Assembly: GCA_008729055.1 (NCBI GenBank)
Contig: SDUX01000002.1
Location: forward strand, 4,243,874 to 4,307,873
Direction of reading: 5' to 3'
DNA from: Pyropia haitanensis
Lineage: Eukaryota > Rhodophyta > Bangiophyceae > Bangiales > Bangiaceae
DNA: 64,000 nt
In this document: one piece after another, positions 31,225 through 41,456 of the stretch
Position numbering within the stretch: the stretch's first letter is position 1
How the letters are laid out: every line of letters begins with the position of its first letter
Notes under the pieces: generated by a model
The model's input: the letters and a program-made list of their open reading frames with translations, nothing else
The model's database searches: none
Told to the model about the DNA's origin: nothing
Program-made: the position numbers and the translations under genes

Positions 31225-32985
31225 CGCCCGAGGCAGACTGACAGGCGCCGACGGGACGGCGCGGCGGCGGCGGGCGTCGCGCGGCAAGCCCCGATGGGCG
31301 CTGTGGGCGGGGCGGCGGGGGGAGGGGCGGCGGGTGCTGGCGGCAGCGGCGGCGACTGCAGCGGCGGCGACTGCGTCGGCGGCAGCGGTGGCTGCGACGG
31401 CAAGCCAGCGGCAGGGGTGGGGCTGCCCTGCCCATACCCCGCCACGGACACCCCGGCGGCACAGTACAAGAAGGCCCCACCGCGTCGTGGTGGGGTGGGT
31501 GAGTGGCCGGCATCCGCATTCAAGCCATCCATTTGGGCGTCGGGTGGGGGGGACGGGCCAGAGGAAGGAGCGCCGGAGGAAGCAGGCGGTCGTGCCGTCA
31601 CCTTTGTACGCACCCGCCCGCGCCACCGTCACCCTTCCGCTGCCCCCACGCTGCCCTCGCCAACATGGTGGCCGCCTCTCGTCGGTCGCTGCTGGTGGTG
31701 GGTACCGTCGCCCTCGGCGCGCTGGCGGGCGTCACCGCGGTGAGCGCCGCCATCGCGGCCGGCAAGCAGTGCTACTGTGCGCTGGACAAGGCGACGGGCG
31801 GCGCGTGCCTGCGGGAGACGGGCTACCGCATGTGCCGGCCGGTGACGTGTGAGCGGAGCTACGCGTGCGTGCCGTCGGCCAAGGCGACGCACGTGTGCCT
31901 GGCGCGCAACGTGGAGTCGGTGCTGGGCTGCACCGGCGCCACCCGCAACGGCCGGTGCGCGTGCAAGGCGGCCAAGCCGGCGGCGCCGACGGTGACGCTG
32001 GTGCCGATGCAGCGCAAGAGCCGTACGGGCGGCACCAGTGGCGGCGCCAAGTGCGTGGCCGGCAAGGAAACGCACATGCGCGTGTCGGTGGAAGGCAAGC
32101 CGTTTACGTGCGTGGCGCCGATGGACGTTGGCTCCCAGACCATCCCCGCCGCGTACCGGTACGCCAACGCGGCGCAGCAGACGTGGGCGACCAAGGACGA
32201 CGCGCTCAACATGGTGTTCCTGCGCAGCCGCGCCAAGGGCTACGCCGGCGCCCCGTACGTGTGCATGGTGATGGGCAACAAGGCGCGCGGCACGTCGGCG
32301 CTGCGGTCCAAGGTGCGGCGCGCGCACTCGTACTTTTGGCTCAAGCGGCAGACCCGGCTGGTCGTTGCCGACGACCCGACGCGCGCCGACAAGCGGGACA
32401 CGTACCAGCAGAGCAAGTCCAGGAAGGCGCTGCTGGTCAAGCAGGAGTGGCACGACGCGTACACCGACGGCTACTGCTTCCGCGTCCCGTCGGCGATGGC
32501 GGCCAAGTTTACGCACCTCCGCTACGTGTCGGGCCTGGCGGTGTGGCGCGGCGGGCGGCGGTACCCGGCGCTGGGGCGGCTCGCGTTTTGGTCGGTCCGC
32601 TCGAGCGACCGCGTGCGGAACGGGTCGCCCCAGTGGCGGTACACGAGCGGCGGCCGCGTGTCGTACCCGTACACGCCGGCGCAGCGCGGGTCGTATGGCC
32701 AGCAGGGGGTGCCCGCGCCGCCGGTACCGTCGATTGACCGCGTGCGCGTGACGCCCGTGTGTGGGTGCTAGACGCGGGGTGGGTGGGGGTGTGGGTGCTG
32801 TCGCTGCTGCCGCCGCGGGGGGGTGGTGGGGGTTGGGCGCCACCGGGGGGTGGTCGCGGCGGGGGGTTGGCGGGTGCGGATGGGTCTGGTGTTTTTGGAC
32901 GGGGCGCGCCGTGCGCGACCCCGACGGGTTTGGCGTGCTGCCGGCGTGACGCCAGCGGCGGTGTGGGGACGCGTCGTGTGCGCGT
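31225..32985. repeat. Inverted segmental duplication, left copy
   Basis: This about 1.75-kb block, including about 440 bases upstream and about 210 bases downstream of the cysteine-rich gene, recurs in reverse orientation near 43880-45655. The coding part is almost identical; the flanks show more substitutions and small indels. Boundaries are read by eye and accurate to a few tens of bases. Confidence 0.85.
31665..32771 (+). CDS. Cysteine-rich secreted protein, copy 1
   Basis: I do not recognise the family. The product has 368 residues with a clear signal peptide: MVAASRRSLLVVGTVALGAL then an alanine-rich h-region, with cleavage likely after AIAA near residue 32. The mature part has 16 cysteines. 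Ten of them lie in the first ~80 mature residues (KQCYCALD, YRMCRPVTCERSYACV, HVCLARN, GRCACK). A larger domain with few cysteines (VCMVMGNKARG, AHSYFWLKRQTRLVVADD, WHDAYTDGYCFRVPSAMAAK) follows, and the end is VCGC. The even number of cysteines suggests disulfide bonds and an extracellular or wall location. It is single-exon. The start was chosen at the ATG before the signal peptide; the frame is open 54 codons upstream without conserved content. A near-identical inverted copy lies 12 kb to the right. Confidence 0.8.
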   Translation: MVAASRRSLLVVGTVALGALAGVTAVSAAIAAGKQCYCALDKATGGACLRETGYRMCRPVTCERSYACVPSAKATHVCLARNVESVLGCTGATRNGRCACKAAKPAAPTVTLVPMQRKSRTGGTSGGAKCVAGKETHMRVSVEGKPFTCVAPMDVGSQTIPAAYRYANAAQQTWATKDDALNMVFLRSRAKGYAGAPYVCMVMGNKARGTSALRSKVRRAHSYFWLKRQTRLVVADDPTRADKRDTYQQSKSRKALLVKQEWHDAYTDGYCFRVPSAMAAKFTHLRYVSGLAVWRGGRRYPALGRLAFWSVRSSDRVRNGSPQWRYTSGGRVSYPYTPAQRGSYGQQGVPAPPVPSIDRVRVTPVCGC

Positions 32986-35785
32986 GTATGGAGCGCGTCG
33001 GCCGTCGTTTTCGCCACTCTTTTGATGGCCGCCGTCGACGCGCTGGTGGCCCACCGCGCGGCGGCCGCCCGGTGCCGGTGCGCCGGCACCGCCGCACGGG
33101 TGGGCGCCCGCCACACGCCGCCCGCCCCCAGCCTTGCCCACAGCCGCCGCGGGGCGGCCACGCACGGCGGCCACCCGTCTCCCTCCCCCCCCCCCCCCCC
33201 CCCCGCCCACGCGCGGCACGACGCGAGCGCGCGCTGCCGGCCGCGGCGGTAGCGGCACCCCCCCCCCCCCCCGAGCGGCGACCCCCCCCCCCCCCCCGGC
33301 GGCCCGCGGCGGCGGTCCCACCCCTCACCGCCGCCCGCCACGGCGGCGGCGCGTCTGCCGCGTGCCACCCCCCCGCGGCCCCCGCACCGGCGTTACCGGC
33401 CGCGCCCTGCCCGCCGCGCGTCCCCCGGCAACCGTCGCTCGACGCCGCCGCCGCCGCCGCCGCCGCGCCGCGGCGGCGGCGACAGCACCGCCGCCGAGAC
33501 ACCCCAGGGGCGGCGCGGAGCCGCGCGCCCCAACACCCCCCCGCCGCCGGGTGGGCCCGCCGGTGCGAGACGGGGGCGCGGTGCCGCGGCGACGCGCGGC
33601 ACGGCGGCACGCGCTACGCCGAGCACCCCCCCCCCCCCCCCCCAGCACCTGCGTTGGCACTTCCCCCCCCGCGCGGCGGTCCGTCCGTGCCAGTAGGGGC
33701 GGCGGTCGCCCCCCCCCCCCCCCTCTAGCTAGCGGCGGCACCGCCGCCAACGCCCACCCCCCCCCCCCCCCCCCCCAAACGGCGGCCACCCCACCCGCGG
33801 TGGGCGCGGCCCCCCACGGCCGTCGGCCGCGCGCGCCGCCGCGGCGGCGGCGTGGCGGTTGCCGCGACGGGCCGCGTCGGCGGCCGCCGCGGGGTGGCCG
33901 CGGCGGCCCGACATGGGGGGGGAGGGGCGTGCGCGGCCGGCGGGTGTAGAGCGCCGGCCGGCGACGGCGGCGGCGGCGGCGGTGGCGGCGGCGGTGGCGG
34001 CGACCGCGGCGGGCGGCGGGGAGCGGCGGGGAGTGGCCGACGCGGCGGGTGGGGGGGCGGGCCGCGGTGGCGGTCGCGGGCGGGAAGGGGGGGGCGCCGT
34101 CCTCGCCTCGCCCCCCGGCCGCCGCCGCCAGACGGCGTGGCCCCCGCGGCCGCCGCTGCCGGTCGGCCGCCAACCATTGCGCCCGTGACACGGACGACCG
34201 GGCGCGGCTCCCCATCCCCCCTCCCCCCCCCCCCCCCCCCCGCCGCCCCCCCACGTCGTTCCCCCCCCCCCCGCCCCCCCCTCCCCCTCCCCCCGCCGCC
34301 TCCCCTCCCTCCGCCGCGCGGGCGCCCCGTAGCGGCGCCGTTGGAGGTGCGGGAATGGCCACGGACCACGCCCGCGGCGGCCGTCCCCGCACCGCCGCGG
34401 CCGCCGACGGGCGCTCGCCGCGGCGGCCCGTCCCGGTCGTCCCGACCTGCCCGTCCGCCACCCCCCCCCCCCCCTACCGCCGCTCCCGCGGCGGTGGTTT
34501 CCCCCCCCACCCGCCCCCCCCCACCCCTGCCCGGCACTTCCCCCTCCATTCTCCCCCCCCCCCACGAGCGTCCCCCCTCCAGCCCCCCCCCCCCACCTGC
34601 CCGACGCCGCTTCCGCCCGACCGTCCCGACGCGGTGCGCGGCACTTCCCCCCCCCCCCCACCTGCCCGACGCCGCTTCCGCCCGACCGTCCCGACGCGGT
34701 GCGCGGCACTCCCCCCCTCCCCTTCCCCCACCTGCCCGACGCCGCTTCCGCCCAACCGTCCCGACGCGGTGCGCGGCACTCCCCCCCCCCCTTCCCCCAC
34801 CTGCCCGACGCCGCTTCCGCCCAACCGTCCCGACGCGGTGCGCGGCACTCCCCCCCCCCCTTCCCCCACCTGCCCGACGCCGTGGCGGGGAGGGGGAGTC
34901 GGCCGCGCCCGCCGCGGACGACTTGCCCCGTGGCAGCCGCCGCGGCGGGCCGCAACCGGTACCGCCGACGGCGCGGGCGGGGGGGGGGGGGGGAGTGGAT
35001 GCCGCCCGTTGGTTGGGAACCGCAGCTGGGGGGGGGGGGGGGGGGGGGTGTGGCGGAGCGCTCGGGTTTTTTTTTTTTTTTTTTTTTTGCACGCGGATGG
35101 GGGAGGGGGCGGGGGGGGGGTGGGGGGGGGGGGGGGAGGGGAGGGGAGGGCGGCGGGACGGCACCCGCCGGCCGGCCGGCCGGCCGCGGCGGCCGGCCGC
35201 GGGCGCGCCGCCACGCCGCGCGTGGCGTTGCGGTTTTGGGGGTGGCGGCGGCGGGGAGGCGGGCGGCGCCTGCAGGGGGGGGGCGCCGCCCGGTTGGCGG
35301 CGGCGGGGGGGGGCGGACGTGCCGCCGCCGCCGCGGCGGCCGCACCCGCCCGCCGTGGTGTGGGGGGGGCGGGGGGTGGGGCGGGGGGGGGGGAGGGGCG
35401 CCGTGGGATGGCGCGGGGGGGGGGGGGGGGCGGGGGGGAGTTCCCGGGTGAGGGGGGGGGGGGGGGGGGGCCGCCGCCGCGTGCGCCGCCCGCCTCTGCC
35501 GCCGCGGCTTGTGGGGGGGGGACGGGTACAAGACGGGCGCCGCCCGGCGGCGGTGGGCGCGGGAGGGGGGGGCACCCGCCGGCCGCAGCGTGTACCCGCC
35601 GACGCGCGCGCTCGCGGCACCGCCGTTGCGGGGACGGTCGGGTGGCTCGTCTGCGCGTCTGGCGGCGGGCGTTGGCGGCGGCGCTGGCGGCTGCCCGCGG
35701 CGGCGCTCCCCCCCCCCCCTTTGGCCGCTCTCCCCACCCTCCGTTCCTCCCCATCACCGCGTGCGACCGCTCCGCCCTCCCCACC
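32986..35785. other. Poly-C/poly-G desert upstream of the small cysteine-rich gene
   Basis: Nearly the whole stretch is C runs, G runs and CCG/CGG repeats, including a T18 run (35070-35087). Every frame on both strands is open for long distances with proline/arginine/glycine products, so frame length is meaningless here. I support no gene. It contains the minisatellite listed separately. Confidence 0.5.
34591..34885. repeat. Minisatellite, about 65-bp unit, four copies plus a partial
   Basis: The unit starts CACCTGCCCGACGCCGCTTC and ends GACGCGGTGCGCGGCACT before a variable poly-C spacer. Four copies follow each other with a CCCGACC-to-CCCAACC change in the last two. A fifth stops after GACGCCG and runs into different sequence. 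Copies differ mainly in C-run length, as expected from replication slippage. Confidence 0.85.
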
Positions 35786-36142
35786 ATGGGGGGCGCCCTC
35801 AAGGTGTTGGCCGCCGCCGCCGTTGCCGCCGCGGCCGTTGCGGTGGCGGCCGCCACCAAGCCGGCGGCCGCTGTGCACGGCGCCGCGTCGACGGGCGCGG
35901 CGCGGCCGACGGCGTCGCCGTCCCCCCACCCCGCCCTCGTTGGCGTGGACCCCGCCTGCCGGGTGGTGACCAAGCGCTGCTGCTGGACGCCGCACGTGTG
36001 TGGCGTCGCCCACCGGACGGAGGAGCGGACGCTGGTGGTGGGCTGCCGTAAGGCGGTGCTCGTCGAGGCGTCGTGTGCGCTGCCGCGCCTCCCGCACGGC
36101 GTGCACGAGGTGGTGGACGAGGCGGTCGGCCAGCCGCCGGCG

Positions 36143-36178
<36 letters not shown>

Positions 36179-36415
36179 GACGTGGATGCCGCGGAGCGGC
36201 TCAATGGCGGCGCGCAGCCGACAAAGTGCTACGAGCACAAGCAGGTGGCGCACACGTGCCACAAGCGCGTGACGGTGACCAAGGCGTACCCCAAGGTGTG
36301 TTTCAAAAAGGCGTGCGTCAAGACGGTGGAGCCCGAGGGGTGGAAGGCCCCGTCCCGGTACGTGGCGCTCCAGTTTGGGGTGGAGGTGCCGCAGGCGGCC
36401 GACCACCAGTGGTAG
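35786..36415 (+). CDS. Small cysteine-rich secreted protein
   Basis: I do not recognise the family. It has 209 residues and starts in a CACCATGG context. The N terminus (MGGALKVLAAAAVAAAAVAV) is a probable signal peptide, followed by an alanine/proline linker. Ten cysteines are arranged in two clusters: DPACRVVTKRCCWTPHVCGV with VGCRKAVLVEASC, then, after an acidic/alanine spacer, TKCYEHKQVAHTCHKRVTV and YPKVCFKKACVKTVE. The second cluster resembles in style the C-x-P-V-T-C/H-x-C-L pattern at the N terminus of the larger cysteine-rich protein nearby. The two may be distant relatives in a local cluster, though I could not align them convincingly. Single exon. Confidence 0.7.
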
Positions 36416-37377
36416 GCGGCCACGGCTGGGGGGGGGGCGGCCACCCGCGGGGGCCCACCGCCGGGCGCTACCCCCGCTGCCTCTGGGCGGAGACGGTGTT
36501 TCTCGGCGTGCGTGGGGGGGGAGGGGGGCGAGCGCCGATGTGCGGGTCCACCAGTGTCTTCCGTCTTTGTGGTTGTTTGGAGGGTGAGCGGCGGACCCAG
36601 GAAGAATGGGTCTCGTCCGCGTTTCCGTCGAAACAGACGTTGCGTCCGTTTTGCTGTTTGCGCGCGTCGTGTGGGGCTCGCCACGTCGTGCCCATGAGCG
36701 CGGGGGAGCAGGCGTGGGAAGCACGCGGCCGCCAGAGTCCTGCGGTGGCTTTCGCTCTGGCACCGCCCGTGCGAGAAGACAGGTACACGGGAGGCCAAGC
36801 GGTGGACGACGACGCGCGCAGCGCGGACGCGTCCGTGGCGCACACCCCCCAACAAACACACCGCCGTCGGACCGAAGTGGCCCGGTCGGGCGCGAGGGCC
36901 GACGGCGGCTGCCGCAATGGCCGAGGCGGGTGGTAGGTAGAATTGGACACGGCCGCGGCTCGAGGCCGCCCACGCCGTGGTCCGCTGCGCTGCGCCGCAG
37001 TGTACACTACGGCGCGGGCGGCAAATCGGTCGGTGGATCAGTCGGCTGCCGCCGCGCTTTGTCTGTATTTCGGTCTACTTTGTCGACGAGCTCTTTCGCA
37101 CTTTGTTCACAAGTCCCCACAGCACCAGCATCTTGCGCCCACCAAAGGTTAGGAACGAACATCAAATCGAGCAGATGACGAGAAGTTTTCCGCTCTACTC
37201 CATCCGAGGGTCGGGCACGCTGGCAGGACACGGCTCGCCGGGACACCACCCCCACACGGTGCCAGCCCACACACGGTTGCCCATCCCCGCTCTCCCGTTG
37301 CCCCGTCTCGCCCCTCCACCCTCCCCCACCCCCCCCCCCCCTCCCCCCCCCCCCGTCTTCCTCTTGACCCGCCCACC
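36416..37377. promoter_or_regulatory. Upstream region of the UBX gene
   Basis: The sequence is mixed in composition and then becomes C-rich: the last 80 bases before the ATG are almost pure CT (CCTCCACCCTCCCCC). No gene or RNA was seen. Frames on the minus strand over 36470-37000 have no conserved content. Confidence 0.35.
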
Positions 37378-39037
37378 ATGGCTCTATGCGCCTCTGTCGC
37401 CGCCGCCGTAGCGCAGATGCACGCCACGGGCGCCGGGCTGCTGGTGGTGTTTGCGGTGCCCCCTCCCCCCCCCCCCGGCGCGCGCCCCCCCGCCCCCACC
37501 GAGTCCCCCGCCGACCACTACGCGCGGGTGGCGGGCGCGGCGATGGCGCGGCACACCCTCCCCGGCGCGGCGGCGGCGCTCGCCGCGGCTGGTGCGGTCG
37601 GCGTGGTCGCGGCGACCGGCACGGCCGACGCGGCGGCGCTGCACCGGCGGTACGGGCCGCCGCCGCGGCTGCCGGCCACCTACTTTATCGGCGCGGACGG
37701 GGGGCTGCGGGGGGTGGCGGGGGGTACCTTAGCCCGGGCGGCCTCGCCGCCGCGCTTCGCGCCCGGGGGGGGGGGCGGGCGTGACGCTCGCCGCGGCGCT
37801 CGTCGCCGCCGCCGCGGCGCGCGCCGCGGCGGCATCGTCGGCGGCGGCGGCGGCGGCGGCGGGGGGGGGCGAGGCGGCGGAGGGAGGGGGGGAGGGGGGG
37901 GAGGACGACGCTGCTGGTGAGGACGGTGACCCGTCGGCCAAGTCGCCTGCTGCTGCTGCTGCTGCCGCCGCCACCAGTGCGGACGCACACGCAGTCGTTC
38001 CTGCTGTCACCACCGACGCTGACGATGACGCTGCCGCGGAGGACACCCCGGGTGCCGGCGCCGCCACCCCCCCGCCGGCCGCGGGCGCTGACGCCAACAC
38101 GGCACCCGCCGCGGCACCGACGCGGGCGGCCGCGGCGGGATGCACCCCGCCGCCGACGGCGGCGGCCCCTTTGGCGGCGCCACGACCACCACCACCACCA
38201 GCGCTGGCGGCGGGGGTGGTCGTGGCGGCACCGCCGTCTGCGGCGGCCGCCATGCGCCTGGGCGACACGGGCGGCACGGACGGCGCCGGCGCGGCGGCGG
38301 CCGCCGCGACGGCCCGCCTGGCGCTCCGCCTGCCCGACGGCACGACCGTGCGCGGCACGTTTGACGGCACCACCCGCCTTGCCACCGCCCGGGACGAGCT
38401 GCTGTCGCCGTCGGCTGGGGGTGGTGGTGGGGGTGGTGGGCGCGTGCGGCTGTCGACGGCCTTCCCGCGGGTCTTTTACTCGGCGGCGGATGAGGAAAAG
38501 ACGCTGGCGGAGCTCCGCCTCGTCCCATCAGCGGTGCTGGTGGCGACCCCGCTGGACGCCGGCGGCGGTGACGGCGGCGGCGGCGGCGGCGGCGGTGCCG
38601 GCAGCGGCCCCGCTGCGGGCGTGGCCGCGGCGGTTGGTGGCGCCGCGACGGTGGCGGCAACGGGGGTGGCCACCGCCGCCGCGACGGTGGGCGGCTGGTT
38701 TGGCTGGGCCGCCGCCCGCGTCGGCGGTGGCGGTGGTGGCGGTGGTGGCGGCGGCGGCAGCGGTGGCGGTGGTGATGGCGTGGCCGCCGCGACGGGGGGC
38801 GCCGCGGCCGCCGGCGGGCGCGACGCGACTGGCGGCGGCCACGAGATGCGGCAGCTGCGCATGGGCGGCCTGCGGCAACGGCCCGCGGCTGGCGACGGCG
38901 ACGGCGGGCGCGACGGCGACGGCGACGTGGACTATTGGAATGGCAACGGTACCACGTTTGGCGCGCGGGACGATGGAGACGCGGACGAGGACGCAGACGC
39001 CCCACGGCGTGGCGGATGGGGGGGGGGGAGACGCTGA
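37378..39037 (+). CDS. UBX-domain protein, UBXN4 (erasin)-like, with apparent frameshift
   Basis: UBX proteins recruit the AAA ATPase p97/CDC48; UBXN4 does so at the ER membrane for degradation of misfolded proteins. The first frame begins in CACCATGG and has a thioredoxin-like N-terminal part: MALCASVAAAVAQMHATGAG, LLVVFAVPP, then LPATYFIGADGGLRGVAGG. This corresponds to the UBXN4 N domain, whose equivalent segment ends in a strand with a phenylalanine-rich FFIG. The frame is lost around a G11 run (37765-37775, possibly also the G run near 37725), and the next frame continues to the stop. That frame has alanine-rich spacers, then the UBX domain: RLALRLPDGTTVRGTFDG, LSTAFPRVFYSAADEEKTLA and ELRLVPSAVLVATPL. 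A moderately hydrophobic alanine/valine segment with GGWFGWAAARV follows and may be the membrane hairpin. Confidence 0.68.
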
Positions 39038-40478
39038 ATCGGTTTGTCCCCGGCCGCCGACGAGCGGGCGGGGGGCCCGGAAGAGAGGCCGTGCGCGGTT
39101 ACCCGTGAATGGCGCGGAAGAGAGACGGGGGTGATGGGGGGGGGGGGGGGGGGGGAAGGGGGCGCGGCTGACCGCGCACGCGCGCACCCCCTTGCATCCA
39201 ACTAGTACTTGCATGGCCGCCCCGCGCCGGCCGCGGCGGTGCGGCGGGGCGAGCGCAACCACCTCCACAGCAGCCGACACGCGCGGACGCGCTCCCGGCG
39301 CGGCGGCGCACCCGCGCGTCGCCGCTGGGAGTGGCACCGCCGCGCGGGGCACGCCCGTCACGCCACCGCGGCCGCCGACCGCTGAGGCCCCCTCCCCCCA
39401 CCCGCTGTCACCACGACCACCGCCACCGTCATTGCCGCCGCCGCGACCGCCACCGCCGCCGCCGCCGCCACTGCCACCATCCGTGGCGCCCCCCCCCCCC
39501 CCCCCCGCCCCTCTCGCCGACGGCCTGGCCGCCACGCGTCGCCGCGGCCGGTCGCCAGCCACGGGCCGGCGCCACGGTCGCCCCCCCCCCGCCCCCCCTG
39601 CCCGCGGCAGCAGCCGCCGCCGTTGACGGTTGGCGACACGGCCGAGATGGCGGCCCCGCCGGGCGGCCGCCCCCACGGTGGCGGCGCGCATGATGGCAAG
39701 AGGCGCGTCCGCCAACGCGCGCACGCGCCCGGCACCCCCCCCCACCCACAGACGGCAGCGCACCGCGCGTGCGCGGACTGCCCCCCTCCCCCCCCCCCCC
39801 CCCCCCCCCACCCCGGCCGCCCCGCCCTCGACGCGCACGCGCCGCCGCGCGCGACCGCCCTCACCTGCCGTCACCGTCTGCCGTCCCCGGCGGCGGCGCG
39901 TCCGCGGCGGCGTCCCCCCCCAAAGTGGCCGGCCGCCATCATCGCCGTCTCGGCCACCCACAGGACCCCGTTGAGCACCACCCCCGCCCGGTGCCACGGC
40001 CCGTACCCCACCGCCGCCCGCGCCCAGCCGCCGAGCGCCCAGCCACGCCAGGCCAGCCCCGCCCACGCCCAGCCCGGGTGTGGCGGCGACTGGCCCGCCG
40101 CCGCCACCGGCGCCGCCGCCACCGCCAGCGGCTCCACCACGACCGACCGGCGGTGCGGGCGCCCGCCCCCCTCCCCCACCCCAACGAAATGTCCCCACCA
40201 CCCCGACGGCGCCGCTCAACCCCCCGGATCCCCCACCGCCCTCCCCGCTTCAGCCACTGCGGCGGCGAGGCGGGACCTCCCCCCCGCCGCCCCGTCCGGC
40301 GCGAGGGGGCGGGGGGGGGAGAGGGGCCGGCAGACTCTGCGCCACGCCCTTGGTCCAGTGGAAAAGGTCCTCCCTGGGGGTGCCAACAGTGACTGCGTGG
40401 ATGCCAAAGTGCATCACCGCCACCGACGCCGGGGTTGAGGGGGGGGTGGGGGGGGAAGAGGCGGCGGCGGCGCGGCGC

Positions 40479-40553
40479 CACCACCACCACCACCACCACC
40501 ACCACCACCACCACCACCACCACCACCACCACAACAACAACAACAACAACAAC
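40479..40553. repeat. Compound microsatellite (ACC)n-(AAC)n
   Basis: An uninterrupted run of about 17 CCA/ACC triplets changes directly into about 7 AAC triplets. On the opposite strand it reads GTT then GGT triplets. Confidence 0.95.
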
Positions 40554-40925
40554 ACTCACGGGCGGCGACGATCGCGGCGCCGCCATCGCCGCCACCGCCC
40601 CCCGCCACAGCCGCCGCCGCCGCCGTCGCCGCCGCCGTCGCCGCCGCCGTGGCAGTGGCGGCCGCGGCGTCGGCGGATGCGCCCACCCCGAGATGCGCTG
40701 CCACTCAGCGCAGGTGGCACCAGGCGGCGGCGGCATAGGCGCGGGGCATCCCGCCCACGGGCCACCAGGCGTCCCTCCCTCCCTCACTCTCCCCCCCCCC
40801 AGCCGTGCTCACCACACGCGGGCCTCCACGTCGCGGGCGGCGGTGGCGGCCAGGGCGATGGTCATCTCGGCAGCGTCCAAGGGGGGCAAAGGGGGGGAGG
40901 CGGTGCCCGGAAGGGGGAAGGGGGG

Positions 40926-40950
40926 GTAGGGGTAGGGGTAGGGGTAGGGA
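40926..40950. repeat. GGGGTA hexamer array
   Basis: Four head-to-tail GGGGTA units stand within a G-rich context. The unit resembles telomere-type repeats, but the array is tiny and internal. Confidence 0.7.
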
Positions 40951-41456
40951 AGGGGCATCGGAGCGCGGGGGGGGGGGGGGGTCGGGGGGGGGGGTGGGGA
41001 CGGGGGGCAGGGGGTGGCGCCGCAGAGCGCCGCCCGCTGCAGCCGACGGGGGCGGCCGCCGGGGTGTCGAGGGCGGACGCCGCCGCACCGCGGGACGGGG
41101 GGGGGGGGGAGCCGCGGCCGCTGCCGCCGTCGCCACCGCCGTCGCCGTGCCCTCCGCCGCTCCCGCCGTCACCGTGTCTGCCCCGACGGTGGCCGCGGCC
41201 GGGCTGGTCCGTCGCAACCGCCCCCCCCCCCCCCCCCGGCGCCCCCTCCCCGCCACGCCGCCGCACGCGCCGCCAAACTCCAGCTAGAACATGCACCCCG
41301 TCGCCGTAGACCGGGAGCGCTTGGGGGTTGCCGCACCATGGCGGGGCGTCGCTCACTAATCCACCTCCAGGTCCCGCCTTACCGCCTCTGCCGGCGGAGT
41401 CCCGAGCCGAGCCAGGGATTCCTCGCGGGATACATCAGCCATGTCCAGGAACTGGC

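Larger units (their letters stand above)
39038..41456. other. Unresolved GC-rich region with microsatellites and possible minus-strand exons
   Basis: No gene can be called with confidence. On the minus strand some segments look more protein-like than their surroundings: MTIALAATAARDVEARVW (near 40870-40810) followed by GTGAGC, then VAVMHFGIHAVTVGTPREDL with FHWTKGVAQSL (near 40430-40340), and GVVLNGVLWVAETAMMAAGH (near 39990-39930), which is hydrophobic. A GTGAGT donor-like site lies beside the GTT/GGT microsatellite. These could be exons of one intron-rich or frameshifted minus-strand membrane-protein gene. I could not name a family. Confidence 0.2.

Noticed and set aside
31629..33368. Minus-strand histidine/arginine-rich frame opposite the cysteine-rich gene
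   Set aside because: It mirrors the sense gene codon by codon and recurs opposite the second copy; no independent evidence.
33000..35780. Very long open frames on both strands, up to about 1000 codons
   Set aside because: The sequence is almost entirely C/G runs and CCG repeats, so stop codons are absent by composition. Products are proline/arginine/glycine strings with no domain, and frames overlap on opposite strands.
40479..40553. Poly-threonine or poly-tryptophan/valine 'proteins' across the microsatellite
   Set aside because: They are translations of a simple triplet repeat.
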